Origin: Haloquadratum walsbyi J07HQW2
GTDB lineage: Archaea > Halobacteriota > Halobacteria > Halobacteriales > Haloferacaceae
Direction: 5' to 3'
Assembly: GCF_000415985.1 (NCBI RefSeq)
Contig: NZ_KE356561.1
Span: forward strand, 2,907,731 to 2,971,730
Length of the DNA: 64,000 nucleotides
The notes under the pieces are model-generated. The model saw nothing but the letters and a program-made list of their open reading frames with translations, was not told the DNA's origin and ran no database searches. A program made the position numbers and the translations under genes. Positions 9,353 to 19,417 of the stretch are shown here, piece by piece; positions within the stretch are counted from its first letter, which is position 1, and each line of letters starts with the position of its first letter.

Positions 9353-10647
9353 TCATAGACATTCGTTCGGACTGTCCCAGCCCAGCCCTAACTCTTCTTC
9401 GGTAAACTCCACCCCCAATTCCTCTAATCCAAGTTGCTGAACTCCCAGAGCTGCATTATAATCCCTGTCCGCTGTCAATCCACAGCTCGGACAGGAATGC
9501 TCTCGAACCCACAATGGCTTATCAGACTCAACGCCACACTACACTTTGCACACCGTTTTGTCGTCCCTTCTGGTGGGACTTTCACGAGATGGCACCCATT
9601 CTTCTTTCCATGTCGCTCGAATGCTTGGATTGTCGCATACCACGACATTGCAGCGATATTCCGAGCATTTCTATCCTGCTCAGTCATCGCAGCCACATCC
9701 GAATCTTCGAGAAACACGGCATCGTATTCTTGGGTGTCCCAGTGAGCAAGCTTGTCACGATCACGATAATCCTCTTGCTCTCTTCGATTTGTCAATCGCT
9801 TATCTGCACGTGCTAACGACTGTCGAGATTTGTTCCAGTTTTCGGATTCGTACTGCTCTGCTTGCGAGAAAGTGAGCGGTGTCGTTTCTCAACTCGCTCA
9901 CGGTCTCTCACCTCACCTCCTCTAGTCGAACAAAAACCCGATTATCTGAATCGTGAATGAACGTGGTAACACCGAGGTCAATTCCAACGGTATCCTCTAC
10001 ACAAATACTGTCGGCGGCAGGTTTGTCTGGATAGTCAGCGTTGTATTCGACAACAATACTTACCGTCCAGTCGCCAGTCGCCAGTCGCCAGTCGCCTGTC
10101 GCCTGTTGTCTGTTGTCTGTTGTCTGTTGTCTGTTGTCTGCTTTGTGAGGATAACTTCGGTGATGTCAGCGGTATCTGGGAGCTGTCGATGGTAGTCCAA
10201 GTTGAAATTACCAATCTGTGAGAAGTGTCCAATAGCGTGACCAGACTGACCCGTGTTAGTATCCACGTCAAAGCCAGACTGGTTATACTTGATGCTATGC
10301 TACGATACTCTCGTGGTGCTTTCCAGTTGAGACTTGAGACGACCAACATCGAATCTACGTTCTTTGAGCGAGTCGAGAACACTGTCGCTATGTTTGATAC
10401 GACGAACTGCCATTTGAAGGCATTTCGAGTACACTCCTTTCTACTCTGATCATTTGTGCTTCCATTTGGGAAGCATATTTTGCATCGTGTTGTACGATGG
10501 CTTGTTATACTCAGGTGCGGGTCTATACTCTTGTGTGAGTGCGTGGTTGTATACTTCACGGCAGGTTTGAATGGCTTGCCACGCACTCTCGGCAGTAGTG
10601 GTGTCCTCTGGCACTGCTCGGTATTGGAACGCTTCTTCAACCACCAA
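9353..10647 (-). pseudogene. tnpB: tnpB, frameshifted and repeat-expanded
   Basis: Minus-strand fragments in several frames make one TnpB. The N-terminal part (MVVEEAFQYRAVPEDTTTAE) starts at 10647. The first catalytic region (VGIDLGVTTF) is near 9980-10010 and the Glu region (AVFLEDSDVAAM) near 9715. The zinc ribbon and last Asp (CPSCGLTADRDYNAALGV) lie near 9430-9500, with a stop at 9353-9355. The frame changes several times, once at the zinc ribbon (near 9535) and again across a heptamer repeat at 10068-10140. The catalytic residues are still legible, so decay looks recent, but no active protein is possible. Confidence 0.8.
10068..10140. repeat. Heptanucleotide tandem repeat in tnpB remnant
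   Basis: About ten copies of a 7-bp unit: first CAGTCGC (four copies), then CTGTCGC intermediates, then CTGTTGT (about five copies). The gradual change from one unit to the next suggests slippage followed by mutation. Because 7 is not a multiple of 3, each copy gained or lost shifts the tnpB frame. On the minus strand all frames stay open across it (TTDNRQ- and TGDWRLA-type repeats). Confidence 0.9.
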
Positions 10648-10831
10648 CTCGATTCAAAGACTACTGTTAGTTGTATTTTTGGGACAATCAGTAGACGGCT
10701 GTATCCCATCACCTCCCTACTCGTCAGCGGAGCTGACTCCCTGAGGAAGGGGAGTTAGCCTCGTTGTTGTTAAATTCCCTTATTCCCTCAAAAGTAGCTA
10801 TTAATTTCGAATAAAGAACTGAACCGGCCGC

Positions 10832-10846
10832 CAGATATATATTGCA
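10832..10846 (+). promoter_or_regulatory. TATA-like box upstream of tfb
   Basis: AGATATATATT lies about 60 bp before the tfb start codon. The spacing would place transcription start about 30 bp before the ATG. The assignment rests only on composition and position. Confidence 0.35.
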
Positions 10847-10902
10847 TTCGAGCAATTTTGTTCTTAGAGAAACGAGCTGTTTATTCCGTTCTCTCAACTG
10901 TT

Positions 10903-11943
10903 ATGACTGACAATAGTCACCATTCCCCAGCCGCAACGCGCGCACGCGCGAAGACATCAGACGAACGCACGGAGGCTGATCAACAAGATGTAGATACGAC
11001 TGTGTCTGATGAGACGACACAGTCTACAGAATCTACAGAAACACTTCGCTGTCCAGAGTGTGATTCGAATCGGATTATTACAGATGATGAACATGGTGAA
11101 ACCGTCTGCTCAGACTGTGGGCTTGTTGTTGATGAAGATTCAATTGACCGTGGTCCTGAATGGCGTGCTTTTGACAGCGCTGAGCGCGATCAGAAATCTC
11201 GTGTTGGCGCTCCGACAACGAATTTGATGCATGATAAAGGTCTGTCAACAAATATTGGGTGGCAGGACAAAGACGCATACGGAAACTCCTTATCATCAAC
11301 TCAACGCCAGAAGATGCAGCGACTTCGGACATGGAATGAGCGGTTTCGTACTCGCGATTCAAAAGAGCGAAATCTCAAACAAGCACTTGGTGAAATTGAT
11401 CGAATGGCATCAGCACTTGGACTCCCTGAGAATGTCCGCGAGACTGCTTCCGTTATCTATCGTCGGGCGCTTGATGAAGAACTGCTTCCTGGTCGGTCAA
11501 TCGAAGGCGTCGCTACCGCTTCACTGTATGCTGCTGCTCGGCAGGCTGGAACGCCGCGGTCACTCGATGAAATCACAAACGTCTCACGCGTAGGTCGTGA
11601 TGAAATTGCGCGTACGTATCGGTATGTTGTACGTGAGCTCAAACTCCAGATCAAACCAGCTGATCCTGAACAGTATGTCCCTCGATTTGCCTCTGACCTT
11701 GATCTCTCAGATGAAGCTGAGCGACGTGCTCGCCAACTTCTCCGCAGTGCGAAAGAACAAGGCGTCCATTCGGGGAAGTCTCCGGTTGGGCTTGCAGCAG
11801 CAGCTGTATACGCCGCATCACTACTCATCAATGAGAAAGTAACTCAAAAAGAAGTCAGTAGCGTAGCAAATATCTCCGAAGTGACAATTCGTAACCGATA
11901 TCACGAGTTGCTTGAAGCTGAAGAACAACTTTCTACCGCATAG
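10903..11943 (+). CDS. tfb: Transcription initiation factor IIB (TFB)
   Basis: TFB binds the TBP-TATA complex and the BRE and recruits RNA polymerase. The 346-residue protein has a polar N-terminal extension, a zinc ribbon (CPEC...CSDCG, about residues 49-70), the B-finger/linker region (RGPEWRAFDSAERDQKSRVGAP) and two cyclin-like repeats (about residues 140-340). The repeats are recognised by EGVATASLYAAARQ and VGLAAAAVYAAS. ATG 10903 (MTDNSHHSP) is preferred over 10858, whose extra residues are hydrophobic and not TFB-like. Haloarchaea have several TFBs; which paralogue this is cannot be told. Confidence 0.95.
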   Translation: MTDNSHHSPAATRARAKTSDERTEADQQDVDTTVSDETTQSTESTETLRCPECDSNRIITDDEHGETVCSDCGLVVDEDSIDRGPEWRAFDSAERDQKSRVGAPTTNLMHDKGLSTNIGWQDKDAYGNSLSSTQRQKMQRLRTWNERFRTRDSKERNLKQALGEIDRMASALGLPENVRETASVIYRRALDEELLPGRSIEGVATASLYAAARQAGTPRSLDEITNVSRVGRDEIARTYRYVVRELKLQIKPADPEQYVPRFASDLDLSDEAERRARQLLRSAKEQGVHSGKSPVGLAAAAVYAASLLINEKVTQKEVSSVANISEVTIRNRYHELLEAEEQLSTA

Positions 11944-12040
11944 GTGCCGATACACTATTTTATTTAGGACGGCTCAGTGAGACTGCGACCGGCACAAAAC
12001 ACGCGGTCATAACAATTGAATATATGCATATTTGCGTTGA

Positions 12041-12075
12041 GTCGTGAACTACCTCGGGTCAAGCCGCATGGAATT
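12041..12075. repeat. Possible insertion-element end remnant
   Basis: The sequence GTGAACTACCTCGGGTCAAG resembles the GTGAACTACC right end of the TnpB elements at 9201 and 22336. It lies alone between tfb and the Nudix gene. No tnpB piece is next to it, so this is tentative. The rest of 11944-12190 is AT-rich and shows no gene. Confidence 0.3.
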
Positions 12076-12190
12076 AGCCGTGATCGCCGGTAAGAACCTG
12101 GGAAAGCATAGCATCGCATCCGGCTATTATATCATTAATTTAAGCTATTGAAAACACCTGAGTCAAGTATCTCACAACAAAGTTCATAAC

Positions 12191-12667
12191 ATGGAGACGA
12201 CGCGACATTTCACGACAACCGTGTATATTGTTGAAGATGATGCAACAGCGTTACATCGTCATGAGGGGCTTGGAATTCGTATTCCACCTGGAGGTCATAT
12301 CGATCGCGACGAGCTTCCGCATGAAGCAGGACTCCGCGAAGTGTATGAAGAGACCGGGCTTAATGCAGAACTCATTCACACATCGGCAGCGGTTGATGCG
12401 CCTGCTGGAAAGGCACTTCCTCACCCTCGATATCAGATGCTCTATGACGTCACCTCTCACGAGGATGGAACAGCCAGTCACCAACACATTGATCATGTAT
12501 ATTATGCACGGGTTGATAGCCGCTCTATTTCTCCGAGTGAACCTGATGAAGCTCCATCATCAGCGTGGGAATGGTATGACAAAACTGATCTTACGGCGAG
12601 CGATCTTGACCCCGACACTATTCAATTAGGACATGAAGCTATCGATGCTGCACAAACGCACGATTAG
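12191..12667 (+). CDS. Nudix hydrolase
   Basis: A 158-residue protein with a complete Nudix box, GHIDRDELPHEAGLREVYEETGL (about residues 33-55), matching GX5EX7REUXEEXGU with all metal-binding glutamates. Nudix enzymes cleave nucleoside diphosphates linked to another group. The substrate here is unknown. The ATG has its own AT-rich upstream region and there is no operon partner. Confidence 0.9.
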   Translation: METTRHFTTTVYIVEDDATALHRHEGLGIRIPPGGHIDRDELPHEAGLREVYEETGLNAELIHTSAAVDAPAGKALPHPRYQMLYDVTSHEDGTASHQHIDHVYYARVDSRSISPSEPDEAPSSAWEWYDKTDLTASDLDPDTIQLGHEAIDAAQTHD

Positions 12668-12914
12668 GCTATGCTGAAAGTGGTTTCTTGTGTGATGGAA
12701 TGTGATGTAATATGGCGTACGCGCTTCCTCCCACGGCTAAAGCCACTGCTACCGCTGTGATATTGAAAGATACCGCACTGAGCTATCTCCATGATCGGCA
12801 AACACTTTTCGGCGAGTCAAATAGCGTGCGTACAGTCGACCAGTAAGATGAATATGAATGATACTATTTGTCATATATTCGTCCCAGAGACAACAGGAAT
12901 TTGTAATATGGGTA

Positions 12915-14237
12915 TTACTCAATTAACGAGTGGACGTATTTCTGTACATGATTATCCATCCGGCGCTTGAATCCATTTTGGCGAGCGAGTCGGTCAAGCT
13001 CGCGTGAAACATATGTTCCATATTGAACGGCTTTTTTTGATGCTGTACGCACAGACTCAGGGACAATCCCATCAGCAGCCATTCTAAGTGCAACTTTTCG
13101 TTGGTCACCACGCACAAGGAGTGATTCTGGAAGCGTAAGTGCCGGCTCAACAATATCATCGTGGAGAAACGGTATCACAGGTTCGACACCACTGGCTCGG
13201 ATAGCAAGAATATCCCGTTCAGCTTGTTTTGGAATTGTTTCAAGTAACTCCCGTCGGGCATCACGAACTGTTGTTGCATTCACGCGTGGGTCGGTTGGTG
13301 CCTTCTGTACCTTTGCGTATCCGCCGAACAGTTCATCAGCGCCCTGCCCAAGTGCGAGTTGATCAAAGCCGTCCGCTGCGACGCGTTGTGCAACAAGAAA
13401 TAGTGGAATCGTAATCGCGAGATCCATTGGATTTGTCCGTCCAATTGTGGAGACAAGCCGCGGAATTGACTCAATGATATCCGTATGTGAAATCTCGACA
13501 ACACGGAGGTCTGCACTACTGTCCATAGCAGCGATTGCCTCTTTTGCTGCGGTAATATCATGACATCCGTTAAATCCAGCAACATAACAGGGTGATTCTG
13601 GGCGTCCGGCAGCAACCATCGCCGAGTCAACCCCACCCGAGAATGCTACTGCTGTCGATGTACCTGAATCATCTTTTTGAGTCTGTGTGATAATTGCTTT
13701 CTGAACACGCCTACGTACTACATCATCGTTAGTTTCTACTGGTGGGTCAGGAAGGGACCAATGCTGGTCAATATCAAGATATCCAAATCTGAATCTACTT
13801 TTTTCTCCATCTATACTTCCTTGCTCAGCAATATCGGTATTAGTACTAGAACTAGTGTCAGAATCAGTATCAACCGTATTTTCACTTCCACCGATAATAT
13901 CGGTACCGGATATAACCATTTGTGACGGATCATATACCGCCCCAGCTGGCAACGCCGCAGGTGCTTCAAGAGAAAGTGGATCGAATGCCCAATCAGGCAT
14001 TACATCCTGCGTGAACTGTCCAGCTGTTTCGAGAAATATTGGCTGACGACCAAGCACATCACGAACGAGCATTCCATTGATGTATCCTGCGAATCCCCCT
14101 GTTCCAGACAATGCGACATCTCCGTCAATAGCGTCGTGAACCGTCTTTGCTGGTGCTCCACGAAGTTCAGAATTATCCGTCATTGAGTCGGGTACTTGCT
14201 TCCGCTCCGATTCATCTGCCGTTGGATCTGAAACCAT
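12915..14237 (-). CDS. Asparagine-synthase-like protein (PP-loop ATPase) without a clear glutaminase Cys
   Basis: The 440-residue protein has an asparagine-synthetase-type synthase domain: the PP-loop FSGGVDSAMVAA (about residue 200) and GQGADELFGGYAKVQ (about residue 300). In the usual AsnB the N-terminal class II glutaminase starts with Cys2. Here the N terminus is polar (MVSDPTADESERK) and only the later part of that domain (GGFAGYINGMLVRDVLGRQPIF) is present, with no catalytic cysteine in place. It may use free ammonia or a different substrate. The gene lies three bases after the PHP gene on the same strand, so they are probably co-transcribed. Confidence 0.8.
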   Translation of the reverse strand: MVSDPTADESERKQVPDSMTDNSELRGAPAKTVHDAIDGDVALSGTGGFAGYINGMLVRDVLGRQPIFLETAGQFTQDVMPDWAFDPLSLEAPAALPAGAVYDPSQMVISGTDIIGGSENTVDTDSDTSSSTNTDIAEQGSIDGEKSRFRFGYLDIDQHWSLPDPPVETNDDVVRRRVQKAIITQTQKDDSGTSTAVAFSGGVDSAMVAAGRPESPCYVAGFNGCHDITAAKEAIAAMDSSADLRVVEISHTDIIESIPRLVSTIGRTNPMDLAITIPLFLVAQRVAADGFDQLALGQGADELFGGYAKVQKAPTDPRVNATTVRDARRELLETIPKQAERDILAIRASGVEPVIPFLHDDIVEPALTLPESLLVRGDQRKVALRMAADGIVPESVRTASKKAVQYGTYVSRELDRLARQNGFKRRMDNHVQKYVHSLIE

Positions 14238-14240
14238 CGC

Positions 14241-14924
14241 TTACACCAACTCAGAGAGTGTTCGCACAATCCGCCGTTTGACACCGCCGCCGAATTGCTT
14301 GAATGACACTCGCCACGGGGTTTTTGTCCCAACAACACTCGTTTCGCCAGCAACGATTGCATTGAGAATTGCATCAACAGACTGATGTTCAGTCGCGACT
14401 TCGGTGATTGCTTGCCCGACCATCTCACTGATATGTGCATCACTTCCAGCAGTCATCGCGATACTGTGATCCTGTGCAAATTCCTTTGCCTTTCGATTTG
14501 CTCGACCAGTTAGAAGTCGGGAATTATACACCTCGATTGCGTCAGCTGAACTCAATTGTGTTGTGGTAATCTCAGCTGCGACACCATGGCGTGCTGATTG
14601 AAATGGATGAGGTACAACAGCAATCCCCCCCTGTGATCGAACTCGGCTCACTGTCTCCTCATATGAGAGTTCTGCGGGGACACGCTCTGTGATACCAAAC
14701 CCAAGCACATGCCCAGCTGCTGATGAAATCTCCATTGCAGGAATCCCAATAAGGCCGTACTCGGGCGCAAGCTCGGCTGCACGCCGACTCGCATCAATCT
14801 CGTCGTGGTCTGTCACGGCAAGTGCGTCGAGACCAATTGCTGCCGCTTGCTCCAACAGTAGCTCAATTGAATCGCGACCATCATACGACAGTGACGAGTG
14901 TGCGTGGAGCTCGACCGATAACAC
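14241..14924 (-). CDS. PHP-domain phosphoesterase
   Basis: The 227-residue protein has the four PHP metal motifs: HAHSSLSYDG (residues 7-16), TDHDEID (about 39), VVPHPFQ (about 103) and GSDAH (about 145). It resembles the YciV/TrpH-type nucleoside or oligonucleotide phosphatases. The start MLSVELHAHS places the first strand right at the N terminus, as is normal. It is the first gene of a two-gene unit with the asparagine-synthase-like gene. Confidence 0.88.
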   Translation of the reverse strand: MLSVELHAHSSLSYDGRDSIELLLEQAAAIGLDALAVTDHDEIDASRRAAELAPEYGLIGIPAMEISSAAGHVLGFGITERVPAELSYEETVSRVRSQGGIAVVPHPFQSARHGVAAEITTTQLSSADAIEVYNSRLLTGRANRKAKEFAQDHSIAMTAGSDAHISEMVGQAITEVATEHQSVDAILNAIVAGETSVVGTKTPWRVSFKQFGGGVKRRIVRTLSELV

Positions 14925-15058
14925 ATGCTGTCGTTACCAACGAGATATAAAAAACGCCCCGGTCCATCCAGAGCACGATAACGACCGAATCAATTAATTC
15001 GATACATGATTCCACATATCAAAAACTATTATCTGTAGCTCCCAAAACAACAGCATCA

Positions 15059-17236
15059 ATGGTACTGTCGGACTCAGACCGTGACATCATTACGACTGAA
15101 CTTGGTCGTGAACTGACGCCTGCAGAAGCTGTATTATTTGAAAATCTATGGAGTGAACACTGTGCATATCGGTCCTCACGCCCTCTTCTTCAGTCGTTCA
15201 CTACAGGTGATGATAGCTCTGATGATGAGATAGCTGACAATGTGGTAATCGGTCCCGGTGATGACGCAGCGGTAGTCCGTCTTCCAAGTGTTGATGAAGC
15301 GTCTGAGACGCCGACTTACATCACAATGGGAATCGAAAGCCACAATCATCCCTCATATGTCGACCCATATGATGGGGCTGCGACCGGCGTTGGCGGGATT
15401 GTGCGTGATACATTGTCGATGGGTGCGTATCCGATAGCACTCGCAGATAGTCTTTATTTTGGTTCATTCGATGATGAACGAACGCAATATCTCCTCGATG
15501 GAGTTGTCGAAGGTATTGCCGATTACGGGAACGCCATCGGTGTGCCAACTGTTGCTGGAAGTGCTGAATTTCATGACGATTATACAGGAAATCCATTAGT
15601 TAATGTTGCCTGTATTGGGTTAGTTACTGATGAACGACTTGTCACCGCTGAGGCACAGTCACCAGATAACAAACTTGTTTTAGTTGGGAATGCGACCGGT
15701 CGAGACGGTCTTGGTGGCGCTTCATTTGCCAGTGAAGACCTCTCTGAGGACGCTGAAACGGAAGACAGACCAGCAGTGCAGGTAGGCGATCCTTACACTG
15801 AAAAAAGACTTATTGAAGCAAATGAAGAGTTTATTACAGCAGATCTTATTCAATCAGCACGTGATCTCGGTGCTGCTGGACTTGGTGGTGCTTCTTCAGA
15901 ACTCGTTGCAAAAGGTGGTCTTGGTGCTCGTATTGATCTCGAACGCGTCCATCAGCGCGAACCAGAAATGAACGCAATGGAGATTCTACTTGCGGAGTCA
16001 CAAGAACGGATGTGTTATGAAGTTCACCCAGACGATGTCGATGCAGTTGGCGACATTGCAACGAAATATGACCTTGGACATGCTGTAATTGGTGAAATAC
16101 ATGACGGAAACTATGTCTGCACATTTGATGATGAGATTGTTGTTGATGTTCCAGCGACACTTCTTGCAGATGGGGCACCAATGAATGATCTCTCTGTGAC
16201 GACACCATCCATACCAGAGCGATCAGATCCTCCTGAGATTGACCCAGAAACTGCGTTCAATACGGTTGTGAGCGCCCCTAATACGGCATCAAAACACTGG
16301 ATATATCGGCAATATGATCACGAGGTTGGTCTCCGAACAGCGATGCGTCCTGGTGACGATGCCGCCATCATTGACGTCAGAGAGGCTGGTGTTGGTTTGG
16401 CGCTCTCATCTGGGGCAGTCCCAGCATGGACGGCATGTGACCCATATCAGGGTGCTCGAGCTGTAGCACTCGAGAATGCAACAAATATCGCAGTAAAAGG
16501 GGCGACTCCGCTTGCTGCGGTTGATTGTCTTAACGGCGGAAATCCGGAGAAAACAGACGTATACGGTGGGTTCAAAGATATCGTTGAAGGTCTCGCAGAC
16601 ATGTGTCACACACTTTCAGTTCCGGTCGTTGGCGGAAACGTATCACTATATAATGACTCCGTATCTGGACCGATCCCTCCGACACCGACGTTGGCGTTGG
16701 TAGGGACAACACCAACACTCAATGCCCCACCAGCAGCACTCACTGGGGATGAAACACTTCTATTGGTTGGGCATCAAAGTAATAATCTCGGTGGGTCAGA
16801 GCTTCTTGCACAGACTGATGAAACAGACCCGTTTCCGGTACTCCCATCAAATCCAGCAACAGTTATTGATGCACTCACACGTGTGGCAAATCATCAATCG
16901 ACGCTTGCGACCCATGATGTGAGCACCGGTGGTCTTGCGGTAACACTCGCTGAGTTAATCACTCCAGATGCCGGGGCGAGAGTTACAGTCCCCAATAAGG
17001 CATCGCTCTTCACTGAGACACCAGGTCGTGCAGTTATCGAAACGACCGACCCAGATGCTGTTCGAGAAATATTCGAAGATGTTGCACCGGTTATCTCGCT
17101 TGGTGATACAACGACAGATGGAATCCTCACAATCGACATTGACCAGGAAAGCACTGTCAGTGAGTCTCCGGCAGTAACTACCGATGCAGCAACAGTCGTT
17201 GAACAACGACGTACCCTTCAGAACACACTGGAGTGA
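15059..17236 (+). CDS. purL: Phosphoribosylformylglycinamidine synthase subunit PurL
   Basis: PurL is the synthetase subunit of FGAM synthase, step four of purine synthesis: FGAR plus ammonia plus ATP gives FGAM. The 725-residue length fits the small PurL type that works with separate PurQ and PurS. Visible marks are [15 protein letters not shown] near the N terminus (catalytic His), GPGDDAAVV (about residue 65), [20 protein letters not shown] (about residue 95) and the second-half [14 protein letters not shown]. It stands alone; purQ and purS are not in the window. Confidence 0.95.
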   Translation: MVLSDSDRDIITTELGRELTPAEAVLFENLWSEHCAYRSSRPLLQSFTTGDDSSDDEIADNVVIGPGDDAAVVRLPSVDEASETPTYITMGIESHNHPSYVDPYDGAATGVGGIVRDTLSMGAYPIALADSLYFGSFDDERTQYLLDGVVEGIADYGNAIGVPTVAGSAEFHDDYTGNPLVNVACIGLVTDERLVTAEAQSPDNKLVLVGNATGRDGLGGASFASEDLSEDAETEDRPAVQVGDPYTEKRLIEANEEFITADLIQSARDLGAAGLGGASSELVAKGGLGARIDLERVHQREPEMNAMEILLAESQERMCYEVHPDDVDAVGDIATKYDLGHAVIGEIHDGNYVCTFDDEIVVDVPATLLADGAPMNDLSVTTPSIPERSDPPEIDPETAFNTVVSAPNTASKHWIYRQYDHEVGLRTAMRPGDDAAIIDVREAGVGLALSSGAVPAWTACDPYQGARAVALENATNIAVKGATPLAAVDCLNGGNPEKTDVYGGFKDIVEGLADMCHTLSVPVVGGNVSLYNDSVSGPIPPTPTLALVGTTPTLNAPPAALTGDETLLLVGHQSNNLGGSELLAQTDETDPFPVLPSNPATVIDALTRVANHQSTLATHDVSTGGLAVTLAELITPDAGARVTVPNKASLFTETPGRAVIETTDPDAVREIFEDVAPVISLGDTTTDGILTIDIDQESTVSESPAVTTDAATVVEQRRTLQNTLE

Positions 17237-17462
17237 TCACAGAAATACCGTTATTATATTAGACTATCATACTTTCACCTACACTACGCGCTCATGACTA
17301 CCGCCAGTTCGTAGTCAAATAATTATCCATGATTTCTATCTTGGCTATTTGCGTCCTTACTTTCATGTGGATACGCTCCTGTGCACAGAATTGACATGGA
17401 TCATGCTAATGTCGCGTCTTTTATTTACAGATCGTAGCTTAGTTACTCTCAGTTAGGATCGT

Positions 17463-17627
17463 TCACGACAGAATAAATGGAATCCCAAAAATAATGCCAA
17501 GTCCAATAATAGTAATTATGATGCCCGTTGTGACAGCACTCATATTGAATGGCTGCATTGGTGATGTAACGCGTATTGAATCATTACTATCACTTTGATA
17601 ATCGCCAGTAGTCGTATGTTCATCCAT
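17463..17627 (-). CDS. Small membrane protein, DUF7550-like
   Basis: A 54-residue frame that is easily missed. It starts at ATG 17627 (MDEHTTTGDYQSDSNDS) and stops at 17463-17465. A polar acidic head is followed by TSPMQPFNMSAVTTG, then one strong transmembrane segment (IIITIIGLGIIFGIPFIL) ending one residue before the stop. The SPMQxF...TG-hydrophobic-FGIP layout is what I recall of a conserved haloarchaeal small membrane family (DUF7550). Function unknown. The remainder of the 538-bp gap between purL and hisF is AT-rich and otherwise empty. Confidence 0.7.
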   Translation of the reverse strand: MDEHTTTGDYQSDSNDSIRVTSPMQPFNMSAVTTGIIITIIGLGIIFGIPFILS

Positions 17628-17774
17628 TAGCTTTCAATTTAGAGCCGATTGTAAATATATTCTTGGCTGTATATTAAGATCAAGATAATGTTGAATCTCA
17701 TAAATGTATATGCAGATATATTGGATGATAGTCGAAACGGTCAAACAAATCATCGATGAATAAATATACATCAG

Positions 17775-18587
17775 ATGTTAACAAAGCGAATTATTCCATG
17801 TATTGATGTTGACCTCGATGAAGATGGAAATCCAGCGGTCTATACCGGAATAAACTTTGAAAATCTCGAATATACTGGCGACCCGGTGGAAATGGCAAAA
17901 CAGTATAACATGGCTGGTGCTGATGAATTTGTCTTTCTTGATATTACTGCTTCCGCTGCAGGTCGTGAAACGATGCTTGAGACAGTGTCTCGTGTTGCCG
18001 ATGAGATATTCATTCCATTGACCGTCGGCGGGGGTATTCGGACCCGTGAAGATATTAAAGATACACTCCGTGCGGGAGCCGATAAGGTGTCAATTAATAC
18101 CGCGGCACTAGAGACACCAGAGTTAATCAACAATGGCGCACGTGCATTTGGATCGCAGTGTATTGTGATTTCCGTTGATGCGCGCCGACGATTTGATGAG
18201 CAAGGTGAGAATTATTTCTCTGTCGATGGGGAGTCTTGCTGGTTTGAATGCACAGTCAAAGGCGGTCGTGAGGGAACCGGTATCGATGTTCTTGAATGGG
18301 TAATGGAGGCTGAAAACCGAGGGGCAGGTGAATTATTTATCAATTCCATCGATGCTGATGGGACAAAAGATGGGTATGATATTCCGCTGACGAGTGCGGT
18401 ATGTGATACTGTTTCAACACCAGTCATTGCGTCATCAGGGTGTGGAGGACCAGAGGATATGCATGAGGTATTCACTGAGGCCGGTGCAGATGCAGGACTT
18501 GCGGCTTCAATTTTCCACTTTGGCGAATATAGTATTGAGGCGACAAAGGAGTATCTCGATGAGCGTGATGTACCCATCCGGACTTGA
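17775..18587 (+). CDS. hisF: Imidazole glycerol phosphate synthase subunit HisF
   Basis: HisF is the cyclase half of the HisF-HisH enzyme. It makes IGP and AICAR from PRFAR and ammonia in histidine synthesis. The 270-residue TIM barrel shows PCIDVDLDEDG (catalytic Asp at about 11), LTVGGGIRT (about 80), GADKVSINTAA, INSIDADGTKDGYD (second catalytic Asp) and IASSGCGGPEDM. Length and motif order are normal. It is a single gene here. Confidence 0.96.
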   Translation: MLTKRIIPCIDVDLDEDGNPAVYTGINFENLEYTGDPVEMAKQYNMAGADEFVFLDITASAAGRETMLETVSRVADEIFIPLTVGGGIRTREDIKDTLRAGADKVSINTAALETPELINNGARAFGSQCIVISVDARRRFDEQGENYFSVDGESCWFECTVKGGREGTGIDVLEWVMEAENRGAGELFINSIDADGTKDGYDIPLTSAVCDTVSTPVIASSGCGGPEDMHEVFTEAGADAGLAASIFHFGEYSIEATKEYLDERDVPIRT

Positions 18588-18829
18588 GATGTCGATATTG
18601 CCGCTGTATTTTCAATTTATTGTATAATCATAATTGATATGACATACAATGGTGAAATGTTCTGCGGTCACATCAAAATCTAAACGTTTCTGTTTCAATG
18701 ACAATATCAGGTATCGTCGATATACGGCGTGTATTCAGGCTATCCCAACAAAGAAAAATCCTCCTCGCAACCTGTTCGAATCGCGATTATAGTTGAATCC
18801 CCTCGATCAAAGTCGAGTTCACCTTTTAG

Positions 18830-18985
18830 ACCAGACTGGGACTGGCTGAGGCGCACTCTTAGGCGTGCGCTTGAACAGCGGGACGTTGAAGAACGGAGAG
18901 TATGAACCTCCTGCTCAGAGCACTGCTAGTGGCTAGAACAGGAGTCCACACTGGATCCTACCCGTTCACGGGTAGGTAGCTCAAA
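18830..18985 (+). pseudogene. tnpB: tnpB C-terminal tail remnant with element right end
   Basis: In one plus-strand frame the DNA encodes ALLGVRLNSGTLKNGEYEPP, then a stop and SPHWILPVHG. This matches the TnpB tail style of the element at 283 (GAPCQCALPSGTLNLNGDY). It ends in a 7-bp hairpin, CTACCCG-TTCA-CGGGTAG at 18958-18975. The rest of the tnpB is missing. This remnant is the main content of the gap between hisF and rpo11; the other bases (18588-18830, 18986-19101) are AT-rich and show no gene. Confidence 0.65.
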
Positions 18986-19101
18986 ATAGAGTATACGGAA
19001 TTGATATATTGCTTCATATCAGGGTGAGTTCAGTCATCGATTAAAATCTCTAGATATCTTCCTGTATCTCCGTGAATACTGAAAGAGCGTTGATAGAAAT
19101 C

Positions 19102-19392
19102 TCAGAGTGCTGCGCTAAATGCACTCGTAAAGTCATCTACCGTTGTCTGCACTTGCCGTGATGCGTCACCAAGCGCATCAAGCGGGCCAATATCTGCGTC
19201 AGATTCGATTTGAATTGAGAGGACTGGCTCAGTTTGTCCTCCTGATTGCTCGGGATTAACGTCATATGTTGCGGCTGCAACCTCATCAGTCTGAAGCAGT
19301 GCTCCTTTGATTACATTCATGAATGTATGGTCTTCACCGGCAACTTCAATTCGAAGTTCAGTGTCTGTTCGTTCGATAACCCGTAATTCCAT
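19102..19392 (-). CDS. rpoL: DNA-directed RNA polymerase subunit L (Rpo11)
   Basis: Rpo11 pairs with Rpo3 in the assembly platform of archaeal RNA polymerase. The 96-residue protein ([20 protein letters not shown]) has the conserved core [25 protein letters not shown], which is the Rpb11/RpoL signature helix. The start at ATG 19392 fits the family; the frame open to 19455 adds unrelated residues. It lies 25 bp after the end of the MBL-fold gene on the same strand, so they may be co-transcribed. Confidence 0.93.
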   Translation of the reverse strand: MELRVIERTDTELRIEVAGEDHTFMNVIKGALLQTDEVAAATYDVNPEQSGGQTEPVLSIQIESDADIGPLDALGDASRQVQTTVDDFTSAFSAAL

Positions 19393-19417
19393 ACATTTAT
19401 TTTCTGATGGCGGTGTT

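Larger units (their letters stand above)
9201..10758 (-). mobile_element. IS1341-type element, decayed, second sequence type
   Basis: Read on the minus strand. The right end at about 9201-9256 starts GTGAACTACCCTGACC and contains the hairpin GCCGTC-TGC-GACGGC and a matching CCTTGAGGACAGGGC. The left end at about 10695-10758 holds CTCCCTACTCGTCAGC...GCTGACTCCCTGAGG. Almost the same left end closes the small element at 22336-22800, and the same right-end design (TAGTTCAC/GTGAACTA) appears at 56.6, 21.2 and 20.6 kb. The interior is a broken tnpB. It lies between gatC and tfb. Confidence 0.78.

Noticed and set aside
10068..10140. Short tandem repeats considered as a CRISPR array
   Set aside because: The 7-bp units are directly adjacent with no spacers. 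No CRISPR-like direct repeats with unique spacers were seen anywhere in the window.
12721..12755. CTTCCTCCCACGGCTAAAGCC resembles the left end of IS1341-type elements
   Set aside because: Only about 20 bases match, the hairpin partner is missing and no tnpB piece is near; kept only as a possible trace.
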